From assembly GCA_002297815.1 (NCBI GenBank), contig DBKH01000010.1:1-42738 (forward strand): a stretch of DNA of 42,738 nt. Reading direction: 5' to 3'. The notes below the pieces were generated by a model. That model ran no database searches and was not told where the DNA came from. It saw only the letters and a list, made by a program, of their open reading frames with translations. How positions within the stretch are numbered: position 1 is the stretch's first letter; each line of letters begins with the position of its first letter. The stretch comes from Bacteroidales bacterium UBA755. GTDB taxonomy: Bacteria > Bacteroidota > Bacteroidia > Bacteroidales > UBA932. Shown one piece after another: positions 9,323 through 17,252 of this stretch. A program made the translations under genes and the position numbers.

Positions 9323-12300
9323 CTATAGCGAGTCTATGTAGTCTTTAGGCAGCACACCGAACTGTTTCTGGAAACATTTAGAGAAATACGACGGGGTGTT
9401 GAATCCGGTCAGATAGCAGACCTCGCTCACCCTGCATTCTCCCTCACGCAGCAGGAGCGCGGCTTTCTTGAGTCTCTCGACACGGATGTAGTCAACAGGG
9501 GTCATGTCAAGGATTCCTTTCACTTTACGGTTGAGGCTTGAGCGGCTCATCCCGAGTCCAGTAGCAAGGTCATCGATGTTGAAATCCGGATTTTGTATGT
9601 TCTGCGTGACAAGGTTCCTCATCGAGCGAAGGAACAACTCGTCCGAACGGGTCATGGCGACACTGTCGGACTGGACCAGAGGGAGACGCGCGAATGCAGC
9701 CCGCAGTTTTTTCCTTCCCGATACCAGATTGCCAGCGCAGGCCTTGAGGTAGTCCATCGAGAACGGCTTTTCTATGTAGGCGTCCGCTCCGATATTCATA
9801 CCCTGCACTTTCGAGTCCGAATCTGTCCTGGCGGTGAGGAGTATGACGGGAATATGACTGAACTCCACGTCGGACTTCACCTTCCTGCACAATTCCATTC
9901 CGTTCATCCCAGGCATCATCACGTCTGATATGATCAGACTGATGTTGTTGTTTTTGAGGACAGTCAGCGCCTCGTTACCGTCACTTGCCGTAAACACGTT
10001 GCAGGTTGCGGAAAATTGTCTTGCAAGAAAGTTCAGCATGTCTGGGCTGTCCTCGACTAGCAGGACGGAGTACCGCTCGTCCGAGTTGGCTGACACTTGA
10101 GTCTCAGACCCAGTGCCATCAGTGGTTTCCGGTTTGTCGGAGACTTCGGCCCCGGCATATTCATTGGACAGCGGCAGACACAGGATGAAACTGTTGTCGT
10201 CAGCGGAGTCTTCCACGTCCAAGGTGCCGCCTTGAAGGATGGCGAGCGATCTCGCGAGGGCGAGGCCAAGGCCTGTGCCTTTTGTCGCATAAGAGTCGTT
10301 TGGCCTGCACTGGACGAACGGACGGAAGATCTCTTCCCTCATCTCTTCCGGAATCTTCGGCCCGTCGTTGGACACTGTGAACACCAGATGGCCGGAGTCA
10401 CTGAACAGTTTGACGTGTATGTAGGAGCATGAAAACTTCACAGCGTTGTTCAGCAGGTTCGTGATGATTTTCGTGAATCCGTCCTTGTCGACGTAAGCGG
10501 TGAGTGAGTCCGGAATGTCGGTGGTAAGATTCACGTTCTTTCGCTCCGCCATCACCCTAAAACCACAGATGACGGATTTGAGGATCACTGCCACGTCAGT
10601 CTTGACAATGTCAAGTCGGTAGCCTTTTGACTCAGCCTTCCTGAAATCAAGCAGTTGATTGACAAGTTCAAGCAACCTTTTTGTGTTGCTTTCCACAACA
10701 TCCATATCCTCGGTCAGGTTGTCCGGAATATTCTTTGACGAAAAGATGTCGTCTATGGTGCAGTTGATCAAGGTAAGAGGTGTCCTGATCTCGTGGGCTA
10801 TGTCGGTGAAGAAGTTTATTTTCGCATCGTACAACTCTTTTTCCTTCTTGCGCTCGAACCGTTCCATCTCGTCCATCTGCTTGCGCTTTGCCCGCCGGTG
10901 CAGCACGAAAAACACCAATGCGGCCAAAACGATGGCCATAACCACATACATTATCTTGGCTAAGACGGTGAGATAGAAAGGAGGCTTGATCACTATATCA
11001 AGCGATCTGACCTCAGGGTTGGCCACACCGTCCCCGTTGCTTCCACGAATCTTGATTCTGTAATGCCCGTGGGACAGATTGGAGCATGTTATCATTGAGC
11101 TCTTATCGACCTCCGACCATTTTTCGTCCAACCCTTCGACCTGGCATTCAATCTTGTTCATCTCAGGAGTCAGGTAGCTCAGTGCTGAAAGACGCAGGGA
11201 GAATGTGTTCTGGTTGTGCTTCAGGACAATCCGGTCTGTAAAGGTGATGTTGCTCTTCAGAGGAGAGCCCTTGGCACCGGGCTTCATCAGCTCACCGAAT
11301 AGGTAGAAATCAGTGAATGTGATAGGTGGGACATATTCATTCTTTCTGAATGACGAAGGGTCGAAAGCGATGAATCCGTTGATGCTTCCGATGTAGATCT
11401 TCCCGCTTTTGGAGCGGAAGCCTGACTGGAAATTGAACTGGTCGCTCAGAAGCCCGTTGGCGGTGGTGTAAAGCTGTTTTTCTCTAGTCTCTGGACGGAA
11501 ACGTATGAGTCCGTTCTCAGAGGTGATCCAAAGGTTCTTGTCCTTGTCTTCTATGACCTTATAGAACACGCTGCCGGGAAAACCGTCATCGGATGAAAAT
11601 CTTGTGAAAGTCTCATCTTCCGGATGAAACAGGCAGAATCCTCCTCCGAGGGTGGTCACCCAAAGTCTGTGGCTACTGTCTTCGAATATGCTTGTGATGT
11701 TGTCGGAACTGACGCATCCTGTGTCACCAGGATTTTCTGAAGTCTTGTAGTGAATCCAGCACCCTTGGCCGACTTCAAACCGGTACAGGCCATCGGCATA
11801 GGTCGCGAACCACAGATCACCATCGCTTGTCTCAAGTACTTGGTAGACAAACACCCCGTCAAGTTCGGGTATGATTTCGAAAGAGTCGGTGTCTTCATTG
11901 TGGATTACCGCACCCACAGTTGTCCCGATGATAAGGTCGTCCGCGGATGTCCGGATGATGGAGAATGCGTTGTCCGCTGGGTAATTCCTGTCGCCCTTCG
12001 CATAATGTATGGTTTTCCCAGTTCTCAGGTCGATTCTGTTGAGCCCACCGGAGAAAGTTCCGACCCAAAGCTTGTTTCCATCGGCAAGCAGTCCGTGGAC
12101 ATTCTTTTGTATCACCGGATCTGACCAAGGACTCACCTGTCCGGTGACGGGATCCATTCTGAACAGCCCCTTGTCCTCGGTGCCGATCCAAATGGTTCCG
12201 CTTTCGTCCTGACAGAATTCCCTCACCCTGCGTCCGAGGAAAGAAAATTCTCCGTGCGGGTAGTATTTCTCAAACAGGGTATAAGGAAACGGCAGGTAAT

Positions 12301-13309
12301 TGATCCCACCGAAATAGGAGCCGATCCACATGCCTTGCTCGCGATCCTTGAACAAAGAGTATATCGCATTGTCTGCCAATGAATATGGTTCGTCTTGGTC
12401 TGGCGTGACTATGTGCCGTCTGACACTGCCGCCTCTCGTGTCTATGATGTGGAGCCCGGATTCGCCACCGACCCACAGCTCGTCATTGTCGCGGATGATC
12501 AGGGACCGGACGTAATCATTGAGAATCAATCTGGTCTTTCTGTTTGTCAGGTTTATCTCCAGAAGTCTTGATGTCGTTCCTACGTAAACCCTGTTGTGAC
12601 CACCGCTGATGATGGTGTTGACAGTCTCTCCAGAGAACACTTCGGCTCCGTCGCTGTCTTTGAACGGTGAAGGATTTTCGGAAAAATCCGTGTCTATGGA
12701 GTATAGATTGTCCAGATACTGCCCGTACCAAAGCCGATTGCCGATTTTGGAGAATGCGGATATGCTGAGCGAAGGTTCAAACTTGAGCCTCAATGTTTTG
12801 TCACTTAGTGAATAAGCGAAAAGTCCTTGTTTTTCAACGGAGATCCAGAGTTCTTTCCTGTCCTGAATCCATTCCATCTCCGACACGTGGCAGGAGAGTG
12901 AGATTCCCTCTTTGGTTGTGTCTGACAGGTAGGATATGCAGTCCATCATAGGGTCATATTTATAGACACCTCTGTCCGTCCCTATCCAGATCGTGCCATC
13001 GCAGTCCTCAGCCAGTTTTGTGATGAAATTGCACCGCAAAGCGGAGTTGTCCTTGTTGAATATGCGAAATGAGCGGCCGTCATAGCGGTTGAGACCGTCC
13101 TTCGTGCCGAACCACATGTACCCGGTCCTGTCCTGAAGGATTCCGAAGACAGTGTTTTGGGACAGTCCGTCCGATACATTCACTGTCCTAAAACAATAAC
13201 TCTGCACGTCTTTCCGAACTTCTCTCTCATCGGCAAATACCGTGATAGATCCAAGGAAAGACACAGCCAAAGATAACGCTAGAAGCCATATATTGTTGAA
13301 TTTGCACAT
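9323..13309 (-). CDS. hybrid two-component system sensor/regulator (HTCS) of the PUL
   Basis: A one-protein glycan sensor and transcription activator, 1328 residues. In order: signal peptide (1 to about 26); about 700 residues of periplasmic beta-propeller with Reg_prop-type repeats such as MWFGTKDGLNRYDG, IWIGTDRGVYKYD and LWVGGESGLHIID; a Y_Y_Y domain; one membrane helix (about 770-800, LTVLAKIMYVVMAIVLAALV); a histidine kinase with its H-box FFTDIAHEIRTPL (His near 836) and an ATPase domain (GTGLGLALARSLA); a receiver with phospho-acceptor Asp near 1128 (ISDVMMPGMNG); and a C-terminal AraC-type helix-turn-helix (about 1215-1328). It probably binds an oligosaccharide in the periplasm and turns on susC and the GH43 genes. 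It sits directly upstream in the same orientation but has its own leader. Confidence 0.96.
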   Translation of the reverse strand: MCKFNNIWLLALSLAVSFLGSITVFADEREVRKDVQSYCFRTVNVSDGLSQNTVFGILQDRTGYMWFGTKDGLNRYDGRSFRIFNKDNSALRCNFITKLAEDCDGTIWIGTDRGVYKYDPMMDCISYLSDTTKEGISLSCHVSEMEWIQDRKELWISVEKQGLFAYSLSDKTLRLKFEPSLSISAFSKIGNRLWYGQYLDNLYSIDTDFSENPSPFKDSDGAEVFSGETVNTIISGGHNRVYVGTTSRLLEINLTNRKTRLILNDYVRSLIIRDNDELWVGGESGLHIIDTRGGSVRRHIVTPDQDEPYSLADNAIYSLFKDREQGMWIGSYFGGINYLPFPYTLFEKYYPHGEFSFLGRRVREFCQDESGTIWIGTEDKGLFRMDPVTGQVSPWSDPVIQKNVHGLLADGNKLWVGTFSGGLNRIDLRTGKTIHYAKGDRNYPADNAFSIIRTSADDLIIGTTVGAVIHNEDTDSFEIIPELDGVFVYQVLETSDGDLWFATYADGLYRFEVGQGCWIHYKTSENPGDTGCVSSDNITSIFEDSSHRLWVTTLGGGFCLFHPEDETFTRFSSDDGFPGSVFYKVIEDKDKNLWITSENGLIRFRPETREKQLYTTANGLLSDQFNFQSGFRSKSGKIYIGSINGFIAFDPSSFRKNEYVPPITFTDFYLFGELMKPGAKGSPLKSNITFTDRIVLKHNQNTFSLRLSALSYLTPEMNKIECQVEGLDEKWSEVDKSSMITCSNLSHGHYRIKIRGSNGDGVANPEVRSLDIVIKPPFYLTVLAKIMYVVMAIVLAALVFFVLHRRAKRKQMDEMERFERKKEKELYDAKINFFTDIAHEIRTPLTLINCTIDDIFSSKNIPDNLTEDMDVVESNTKRLLELVNQLLDFRKAESKGYRLDIVKTDVAVILKSVICGFRVMAERKNVNLTTDIPDSLTAYVDKDGFTKIITNLLNNAVKFSCSYIHVKLFSDSGHLVFTVSNDGPKIPEEMREEIFRPFVQCRPNDSYATKGTGLGLALARSLAILQGGTLDVEDSADDNSFILCLPLSNEYAGAEVSDKPETTDGTGSETQVSANSDERYSVLLVEDSPDMLNFLARQFSATCNVFTASDGNEALTVLKNNNISLIISDVMMPGMNGMELCRKVKSDVEFSHIPVILLTARTDSDSKVQGMNIGADAYIEKPFSMDYLKACAGNLVSGRKKLRAAFARLPLVQSDSVAMTRSDELFLRSMRNLVTQNIQNPDFNIDDLATGLGMSRSSLNRKVKGILDMTPVDYIRVERLKKAALLLREGECRVSEVCYLTGFNTPSYFSKCFQKQFGVLPKDYIDSL

Positions 13310-13343
13310 AGGAAAGGCAAATGGTTTATGTGATTTTCGACCG

Positions 13344-13351
13344 TAAATATA
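13344..13351 (-). promoter_or_regulatory. possible -7 element of the HTCS gene
   Basis: The minus strand reads TATATTTA, one base off the TAnnTTTG consensus, 34 bases before the HTCS start. No convincing -33 element is seen. An imperfect hairpin around CCGTTCAGACGG (13358-13369) lies just upstream in the gap to the symporter gene. Confidence 0.3.
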
Positions 13352-13423
13352 CGCCTTTCCGTTCAGACGGCAAAGCGCCTAAGCGGGTTTCTTGTGCCCT
13401 TCTTTGATAATGGCTTACAGATT

Positions 13424-13440
13424 AGCTTGTCGAAGCGACT
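13424..13440. repeat. copy of a CGCTTCGAYAAGCT-type intergenic repeat
   Basis: The plus strand reads AGCTTGTCGAAGCGACT, whose reverse complement contains CGCTTCGACAAGCT. It shares 13 of 14 bases with the element at 14894-14907 on the other side of the symporter gene, in the opposite orientation. Confidence 0.45.
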
Positions 13441-13445
13441 GGACA

Positions 13446-14813
13446 CTATCCTACCAGTCCAGTGATGAATATCACCGCGATGGTGATAGGGGCGATGTAT
13501 TTGATAAGAAAATAGATTACTGGGAACAATTTACTGTTTGCCTTGAGAGTGCCGTTATTGGTGAGTTCGTCATGGACAGCTTTCTTGTCCATCTTCCAAC
13601 CGACAAAGACAGAGAAGAGCAATGCACCGATAGTCATCAAGTAGTTGGAACACATCTTGTCACAGAAATTGAAGATACTCTCTCCCAGAATCTTGACATC
13701 AGCGAGCGGCCCGAAAGAAAGCGAGCAGAGCACCCCGACAGCGAACGTGGCGAAGAACAGAGCGATGGTAGCCTTGTGTCTCGAAACTCCCTTTTCTTCA
13801 ACCAGATAGGCAACTCCGACTTCAAGGATGGAGATGGAGGATGTTAGTGCGGCAACAAGAATCGTAAGGAAGAACAGAATCGCCACTAGGCAACTCACGA
13901 TCTGCCCGCCTGCTCCCATCTTTGCGAATATGTATGGCAGAGTCTCGAACACGAGTCCCGGACCGGCGGACGGAGCGATCCCAGCTGCAAACACAGCCGG
14001 CATGATGGCGAAACCGGCTAGCATGGCAAACATTAGATCCGACACAGCTGTTCCCGCCCCGGAGGCCATAAGATTCTCTTTCTCACTGACGTAGGATGAA
14101 TATGTCAGCATGGTTCCAACGCCAAGTGACAGCGAAAAGAAACTCTGCCCCAAAGCAGCAGAGAAGGCACCCGGAGTCAGTTTTGAGAAGTCTGGTTTGA
14201 CAAGGTATTTTACACCCTCGCCCGCTCCCGGTAGCGTGACCGAATAGATTGTGATCGCCACAATTAGGACAAATAGAATCGGAATCGAGATGTTGCTGAA
14301 CTTTTCGATTCCTTTCTTGACTCCAAGAAAGACAATCAATGCGGTCAGGGCCAGGAATATGAATAAACAGATTATCGGACTCCAGACCGAAGCAGCGAAC
14401 TCTCCGAACATCCCGGTAACGGTCTCGGCCTTGTCTGGGGTGAAGCTGAACGTTGCTGATTTGACGAGATATTCAATTGCCCACCCGCCTACGACACTGT
14501 AGTAGGAGACGATGATCAGCGGGGTGATGACAGTCAGCAGGCCGAGCCACTTCCATTTGGAATGCGGTGCGAGAGCATTCATGGCTCCGAAGGTGCTGAG
14601 ATGGGTTTTTCGTCCGATTACAGACTCTGAAAAGAGAATCGGCAGGGATAGGACGAAAGAGCAGACGATGTAGATGAGGATGAAAGCTGCACCTCCATAT
14701 TCCCCGACCATGTAGGGGAATCTCCAGATGTTGCCGAGTCCTATTGCGGATCCGGCGAAGGCCATGATGACGGCAGCGCGACTGCCGAAGTTCTCTCTGT
14801 TTGACATATTCAA
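13446..14813 (-). CDS. sodium:neurotransmitter symporter (NSS/LeuT) family transporter
   Basis: An inner-membrane, Na+-coupled importer, most often for amino acids, 455 residues with 11-12 predicted membrane segments. TM1 carries the family signature GSAIGLGNIWRFPYMVGEYG, containing the unwound substrate and sodium site; further hydrophobic segments include AAFILIYIVCSFVLSLPILF and ISIPILFVLIVAITIYSVTL. Length fits bacterial members of the LeuT/MhsT type. The start could be Met1 or Met3 (MNMSN). It stands alone: it is 114 bases from folA and 136 bases from the HTCS gene, with stem-loop sequences on both sides. Substrate cannot be read from the sequence. Confidence 0.93.
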   Translation of the reverse strand: MNMSNRENFGSRAAVIMAFAGSAIGLGNIWRFPYMVGEYGGAAFILIYIVCSFVLSLPILFSESVIGRKTHLSTFGAMNALAPHSKWKWLGLLTVITPLIIVSYYSVVGGWAIEYLVKSATFSFTPDKAETVTGMFGEFAASVWSPIICLFIFLALTALIVFLGVKKGIEKFSNISIPILFVLIVAITIYSVTLPGAGEGVKYLVKPDFSKLTPGAFSAALGQSFFSLSLGVGTMLTYSSYVSEKENLMASGAGTAVSDLMFAMLAGFAIMPAVFAAGIAPSAGPGLVFETLPYIFAKMGAGGQIVSCLVAILFFLTILVAALTSSISILEVGVAYLVEEKGVSRHKATIALFFATFAVGVLCSLSFGPLADVKILGESIFNFCDKMCSNYLMTIGALLFSVFVGWKMDKKAVHDELTNNGTLKANSKLFPVIYFLIKYIAPITIAVIFITGLVG

Positions 14814-14893
14814 TAAGCTCGTTTTATTTGTACACGGCCTTTTGGGGAATGCCGGGTTTTTCTGTTTCGGGTGCTTCTGTAAGATCAGTTGGG

Positions 14894-14925
14894 CGCTTCG
14901 ATAAGCTCAACGACCGATCGAAGCG
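14894..14925. repeat. inverted CGCTTCGAT repeat downstream of folA
   Basis: CGCTTCGAT (14894-14902) and ATCGAAGCG (14917-14925) form a nine-base stem with a 14-base loop, two bases from the folA stop. It has no clear U-tract, so its termination strength is uncertain. It shares its core with the copy at 13424-13440. Confidence 0.5.
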
Positions 14926-14927
14926 AC

Positions 14928-15452
14928 TTAAAATCTTCTTTTATAAACTTTAAATTCGTAAGTATAACCAGTCTCAGGATCCGTGGCGACTGGAGTGGAG
15001 GACTCCACATCCCAGATCTCCTGGTCAATCACAGGAAAGAAAGTGTCCGCCTCCTTAATCGTTGTGTGAACGTGCGTTATGTAAAGCTTGTCCACCGTCG
15101 GGAGTGCCTTGCGGTAAGTTTCCCCGCCACCCATGATGAATATGCGCCCAGCCGCTGCACCGCTCTCTTCTGCTCCAGCCGCTTTTTCTGCCAGTGAATA
15201 TGCTTCCTCAAGGTTGCAAGCCACCTTCACGCCCTCCGGCACATCATTCCATGTCCGCGAAGAAATCACGATGTTCGTTCGTTTGGGAAGCGGCCTGCCT
15301 ATCGAAAGAAATGTCTTGTAACCCATCACTACTGGGTTCCCGGTGGTTGTCCGCCTGAAATATTTCATGTCTTCGGCAATATGCCAGAGCAGGTCATTGT
15401 CTTTCCCGATTGCCCCGTTGTCCGCAACTGCCGCAATGATACACTTTTCCAT
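14928..15452 (-). CDS. folA: dihydrofolate reductase
   Basis: Reduces dihydrofolate to tetrahydrofolate with NADPH in the cytoplasm. At 174 residues it has the usual length. Visible family motifs are the N-terminal IIAAVADNGAIGKDNDLLWHI, where D near 27 is replaced by the LLWHIAEDMKYF form typical of many Bacteroidetes enzymes, the cofactor strand VVMGYKTFLSIG, LPKRTNIVISS, and the IFIMGGGETYRKALP cofactor loop. The C-terminal strand TYEFKVYKRR is complete. It lies alone; a near-consensus -7 element sits 23 bases upstream and a stem-loop follows the stop. Confidence 0.95.
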   Translation of the reverse strand: MEKCIIAAVADNGAIGKDNDLLWHIAEDMKYFRRTTTGNPVVMGYKTFLSIGRPLPKRTNIVISSRTWNDVPEGVKVACNLEEAYSLAEKAAGAEESGAAAGRIFIMGGGETYRKALPTVDKLYITHVHTTIKEADTFFPVIDQEIWDVESSTPVATDPETGYTYEFKVYKRRF

Positions 15453-15474
15453 AAACCAAAACTGTTTTCGGCTG

Positions 15475-15482
15475 TAAAGTTA
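15475..15482 (-). promoter_or_regulatory. possible -7 element of folA
   Basis: The minus strand reads TAACTTTA, one base off TAnnTTTG, 23 bases before the folA start. No clear -33 element is seen. Confidence 0.4.
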
Positions 15483-15596
15483 CAGTTTTTTACCATATAC
15501 TCCAAGCAGAAAATGAATAAGTTGCAGCCAAGTCATAGGGCTGGAGGCCTCGGAGGTGCTTTAATTTGTAATGTCGGTGCGCCAAAAGTCTGTTTC

Positions 15597-15658
15597 CACG
15601 CACGAGAGCCACCTGTCAGGCATCCTGTGCGTGAGAACTTTGGTTCTGCGCACGAGAG
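15597..15658. repeat. repeat-rich hairpin region between the DUF1963 gene and folA
   Basis: CGCACGAGAG occurs as a direct repeat (15599-15608 and 15649-15658). Between them GTGCGTG (15627-15633) can pair either with CACGCAC upstream (15597-15603) or, through GTGCG/AGAAC, with GTTCT/CGCAC at 15643-15653. The two foldings exclude each other. It may be the 3' end of the DUF1963 transcript, an intergenic repeat, or a leader of folA. Confidence 0.4.
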
Positions 15659-15691
15659 GGAGATTGAGCCGGGCTCAGTGGCCAGATTGCC

Positions 15692-16330
15692 TTATAGAGA
15701 ATGCAGGAAGCCGAAGGCATGGTTCCAGTTTTGGAAACCTAGGTCGGTTTTGCTCATCAGGACGTTAAACATTCCTGAGTCGTAGAAACGCATCTCAAGT
15801 TCATCATTCTCATCGAGTTGGAGAAGGTTGATGGCATCTGGACACTCATCGCGAATCTCCTCGAAGTACGGGCGGCCAAGAATCTTGAAACCATCGTCAT
15901 TGTCATCGCACTCTGTGAAGTCAATGGCCATCGCAGGTTCAGCCAATTCTTGCTCCTCATCGTCCACGAGGATGCACGAATTGAAAGTCTCCATGTTTAT
16001 CTGCTTTGCATACTTTACCTTGACGGCTTTTTTTGGCCAACGTCCTAGTGGAAAATGCTCAGGAGATTCATAGCCTATGAAGTCATCAACGGCAGCGAAA
16101 AAGTAAAGCATCCCCTCGTGTGGAAGAAGTCCTTCCTTGTCGAATGGCGCAATGTCTGCGCAGTCAATCTGACAGATGAATGTGAGGGGATATTCATAAT
16201 CCGTTCCGTCCTCATCCTTGACCTTCATCATCGGGTACTCTGCCTGAGGCGGCAGGTCCGGATTGCCCCACCATTTGCTGCAACAGAAAAGATTGGATTC
16301 CGTTTTTCGTGTCTTAATGCGGATTGCCAT
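15692..16330 (-). CDS. DUF1963 (YwqG-like) family protein
   Basis: A cytoplasmic protein of the DUF1963/YwqG family, whose function is not established. Family features are SKWWGNPDLPP near the N terminus, LTFICQIDCADIAPFD, LLPHEGMLYFFAAVDD and, near the C terminus, LLQLDENDELEMRFYDSGM followed by FNVLMSKTDL. At 212 residues it is near the short end for this family. No signal peptide is seen. It lies 32 bases downstream of the phosphodiesterase-fold gene and is probably the last gene of that transcript. Confidence 0.8.
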   Translation of the reverse strand: MAIRIKTRKTESNLFCCSKWWGNPDLPPQAEYPMMKVKDEDGTDYEYPLTFICQIDCADIAPFDKEGLLPHEGMLYFFAAVDDFIGYESPEHFPLGRWPKKAVKVKYAKQINMETFNSCILVDDEEQELAEPAMAIDFTECDDNDDGFKILGRPYFEEIRDECPDAINLLQLDENDELEMRFYDSGMFNVLMSKTDLGFQNWNHAFGFLHSL

Positions 16331-16362
16331 GATTTTTAGAACTTTGTGGATTGGAAATATTC

Positions 16363-17238
16363 CTAGTTCTTAGGAATAATGACGGAAAATTCAGAGACAA
16401 CAGGATAATGATCTGAAATGTACTTTATTCCGTACTTATTCTCACTGACAACCTTGAAAGTGTTCGCCTGCGCGTTGCGGTAGAAGATGTGGTCAATCAT
16501 GATGGGTTTGCTGCCCTTTCGTCCGAAATCATTGAAAGAAGGAGTCTTGTCAGCTTTCTTGACAGTCTTGGCAGATTCTTTCATGTAGGCAGCCAAAGGC
16601 TTCAGCGCTTTGTTCTCGCTTGTTGTGTTGAGATCCCCGCTCATGAACACCACAGCCATGTCTCCAGCAATTTCCTTGATTTTTTCTACCATCAGAACCG
16701 AACTTTCATGACAAGCCTTGGTTCCAGTGTTGTCAAAGTGGGTGTTGAAGTAGAACACTATCTGCCCTGATTTGCGGAAACGAAGTTTTACCCAATTGGT
16801 GCTCCTGACATATTCAGCATCCCACCCCTTCTTCTCCGGAGTCTGATCCTCGTTCAACCAGAATGTACCGTAGTCCAAAAGCTCGAATCTGTCTGCGCGG
16901 AAGAAGATCGGGTTAAAGCTGAACTCAGACATCTTGTTTATGGTGCCTGGCTTTGCGGTGCCGTCAATCATTATGTACTTAGTCAGGGATTTCAACATGA
17001 AATCTTTCTGACCAGTGGTTGCTTCCTGAAGTCCGAGAATGTCAGGATGGTATTTCTTGATGGCCTTCACACAGCCTTCCTTGCGGCTCTCCCAATTGAA
17101 TTTGCCAGTGTCTGCTGGGAACTGGATTCTGATGTTGAAAGACATCACGCTGGTCTTCTCTACTTTGGCATAAGCTTCTGTCCCGAATAGCGTTACCGCC
17201 ATTGCGACGAGCATGAACGACAATAATATTCTTCTCAT
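16363..17238 (-). CDS. secreted endonuclease/exonuclease/phosphatase-family protein
   Basis: A metal-dependent phosphoesterase of the EEP (DNase I/sphingomyelinase) fold, 291 residues, exported through a signal peptide (1-24, ending AYA). All fold signatures are present: N35 (SFNIR), E72 (LQEAT), H167 (THFDN), D202/N204 (GDLNT), D249/H250 (IDHIF) and D276/H277 (SDHYP). Substrate cannot be decided between nucleic acid, phospholipid and sugar phosphate; Bacteroidetes commonly carry such secreted members near glycosidase genes. It starts 15 bases after the GH97 stop, so the two are very likely co-transcribed. Confidence 0.88.
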   Translation of the reverse strand: MRRILLSFMLVAMAVTLFGTEAYAKVEKTSVMSFNIRIQFPADTGKFNWESRKEGCVKAIKKYHPDILGLQEATTGQKDFMLKSLTKYIMIDGTAKPGTINKMSEFSFNPIFFRADRFELLDYGTFWLNEDQTPEKKGWDAEYVRSTNWVKLRFRKSGQIVFYFNTHFDNTGTKACHESSVLMVEKIKEIAGDMAVVFMSGDLNTTSENKALKPLAAYMKESAKTVKKADKTPSFNDFGRKGSKPIMIDHIFYRNAQANTFKVVSENKYGIKYISDHYPVVSEFSVIIPKN

Positions 17239-17252
17239 AAACCAAAAACAAA

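Noticed and set aside
15381..15785. Plus-strand 134-codon frame between folA and the DUF1963 gene
   Set aside because: It runs into two well-supported genes on the other strand and covers repeat-rich sequence.
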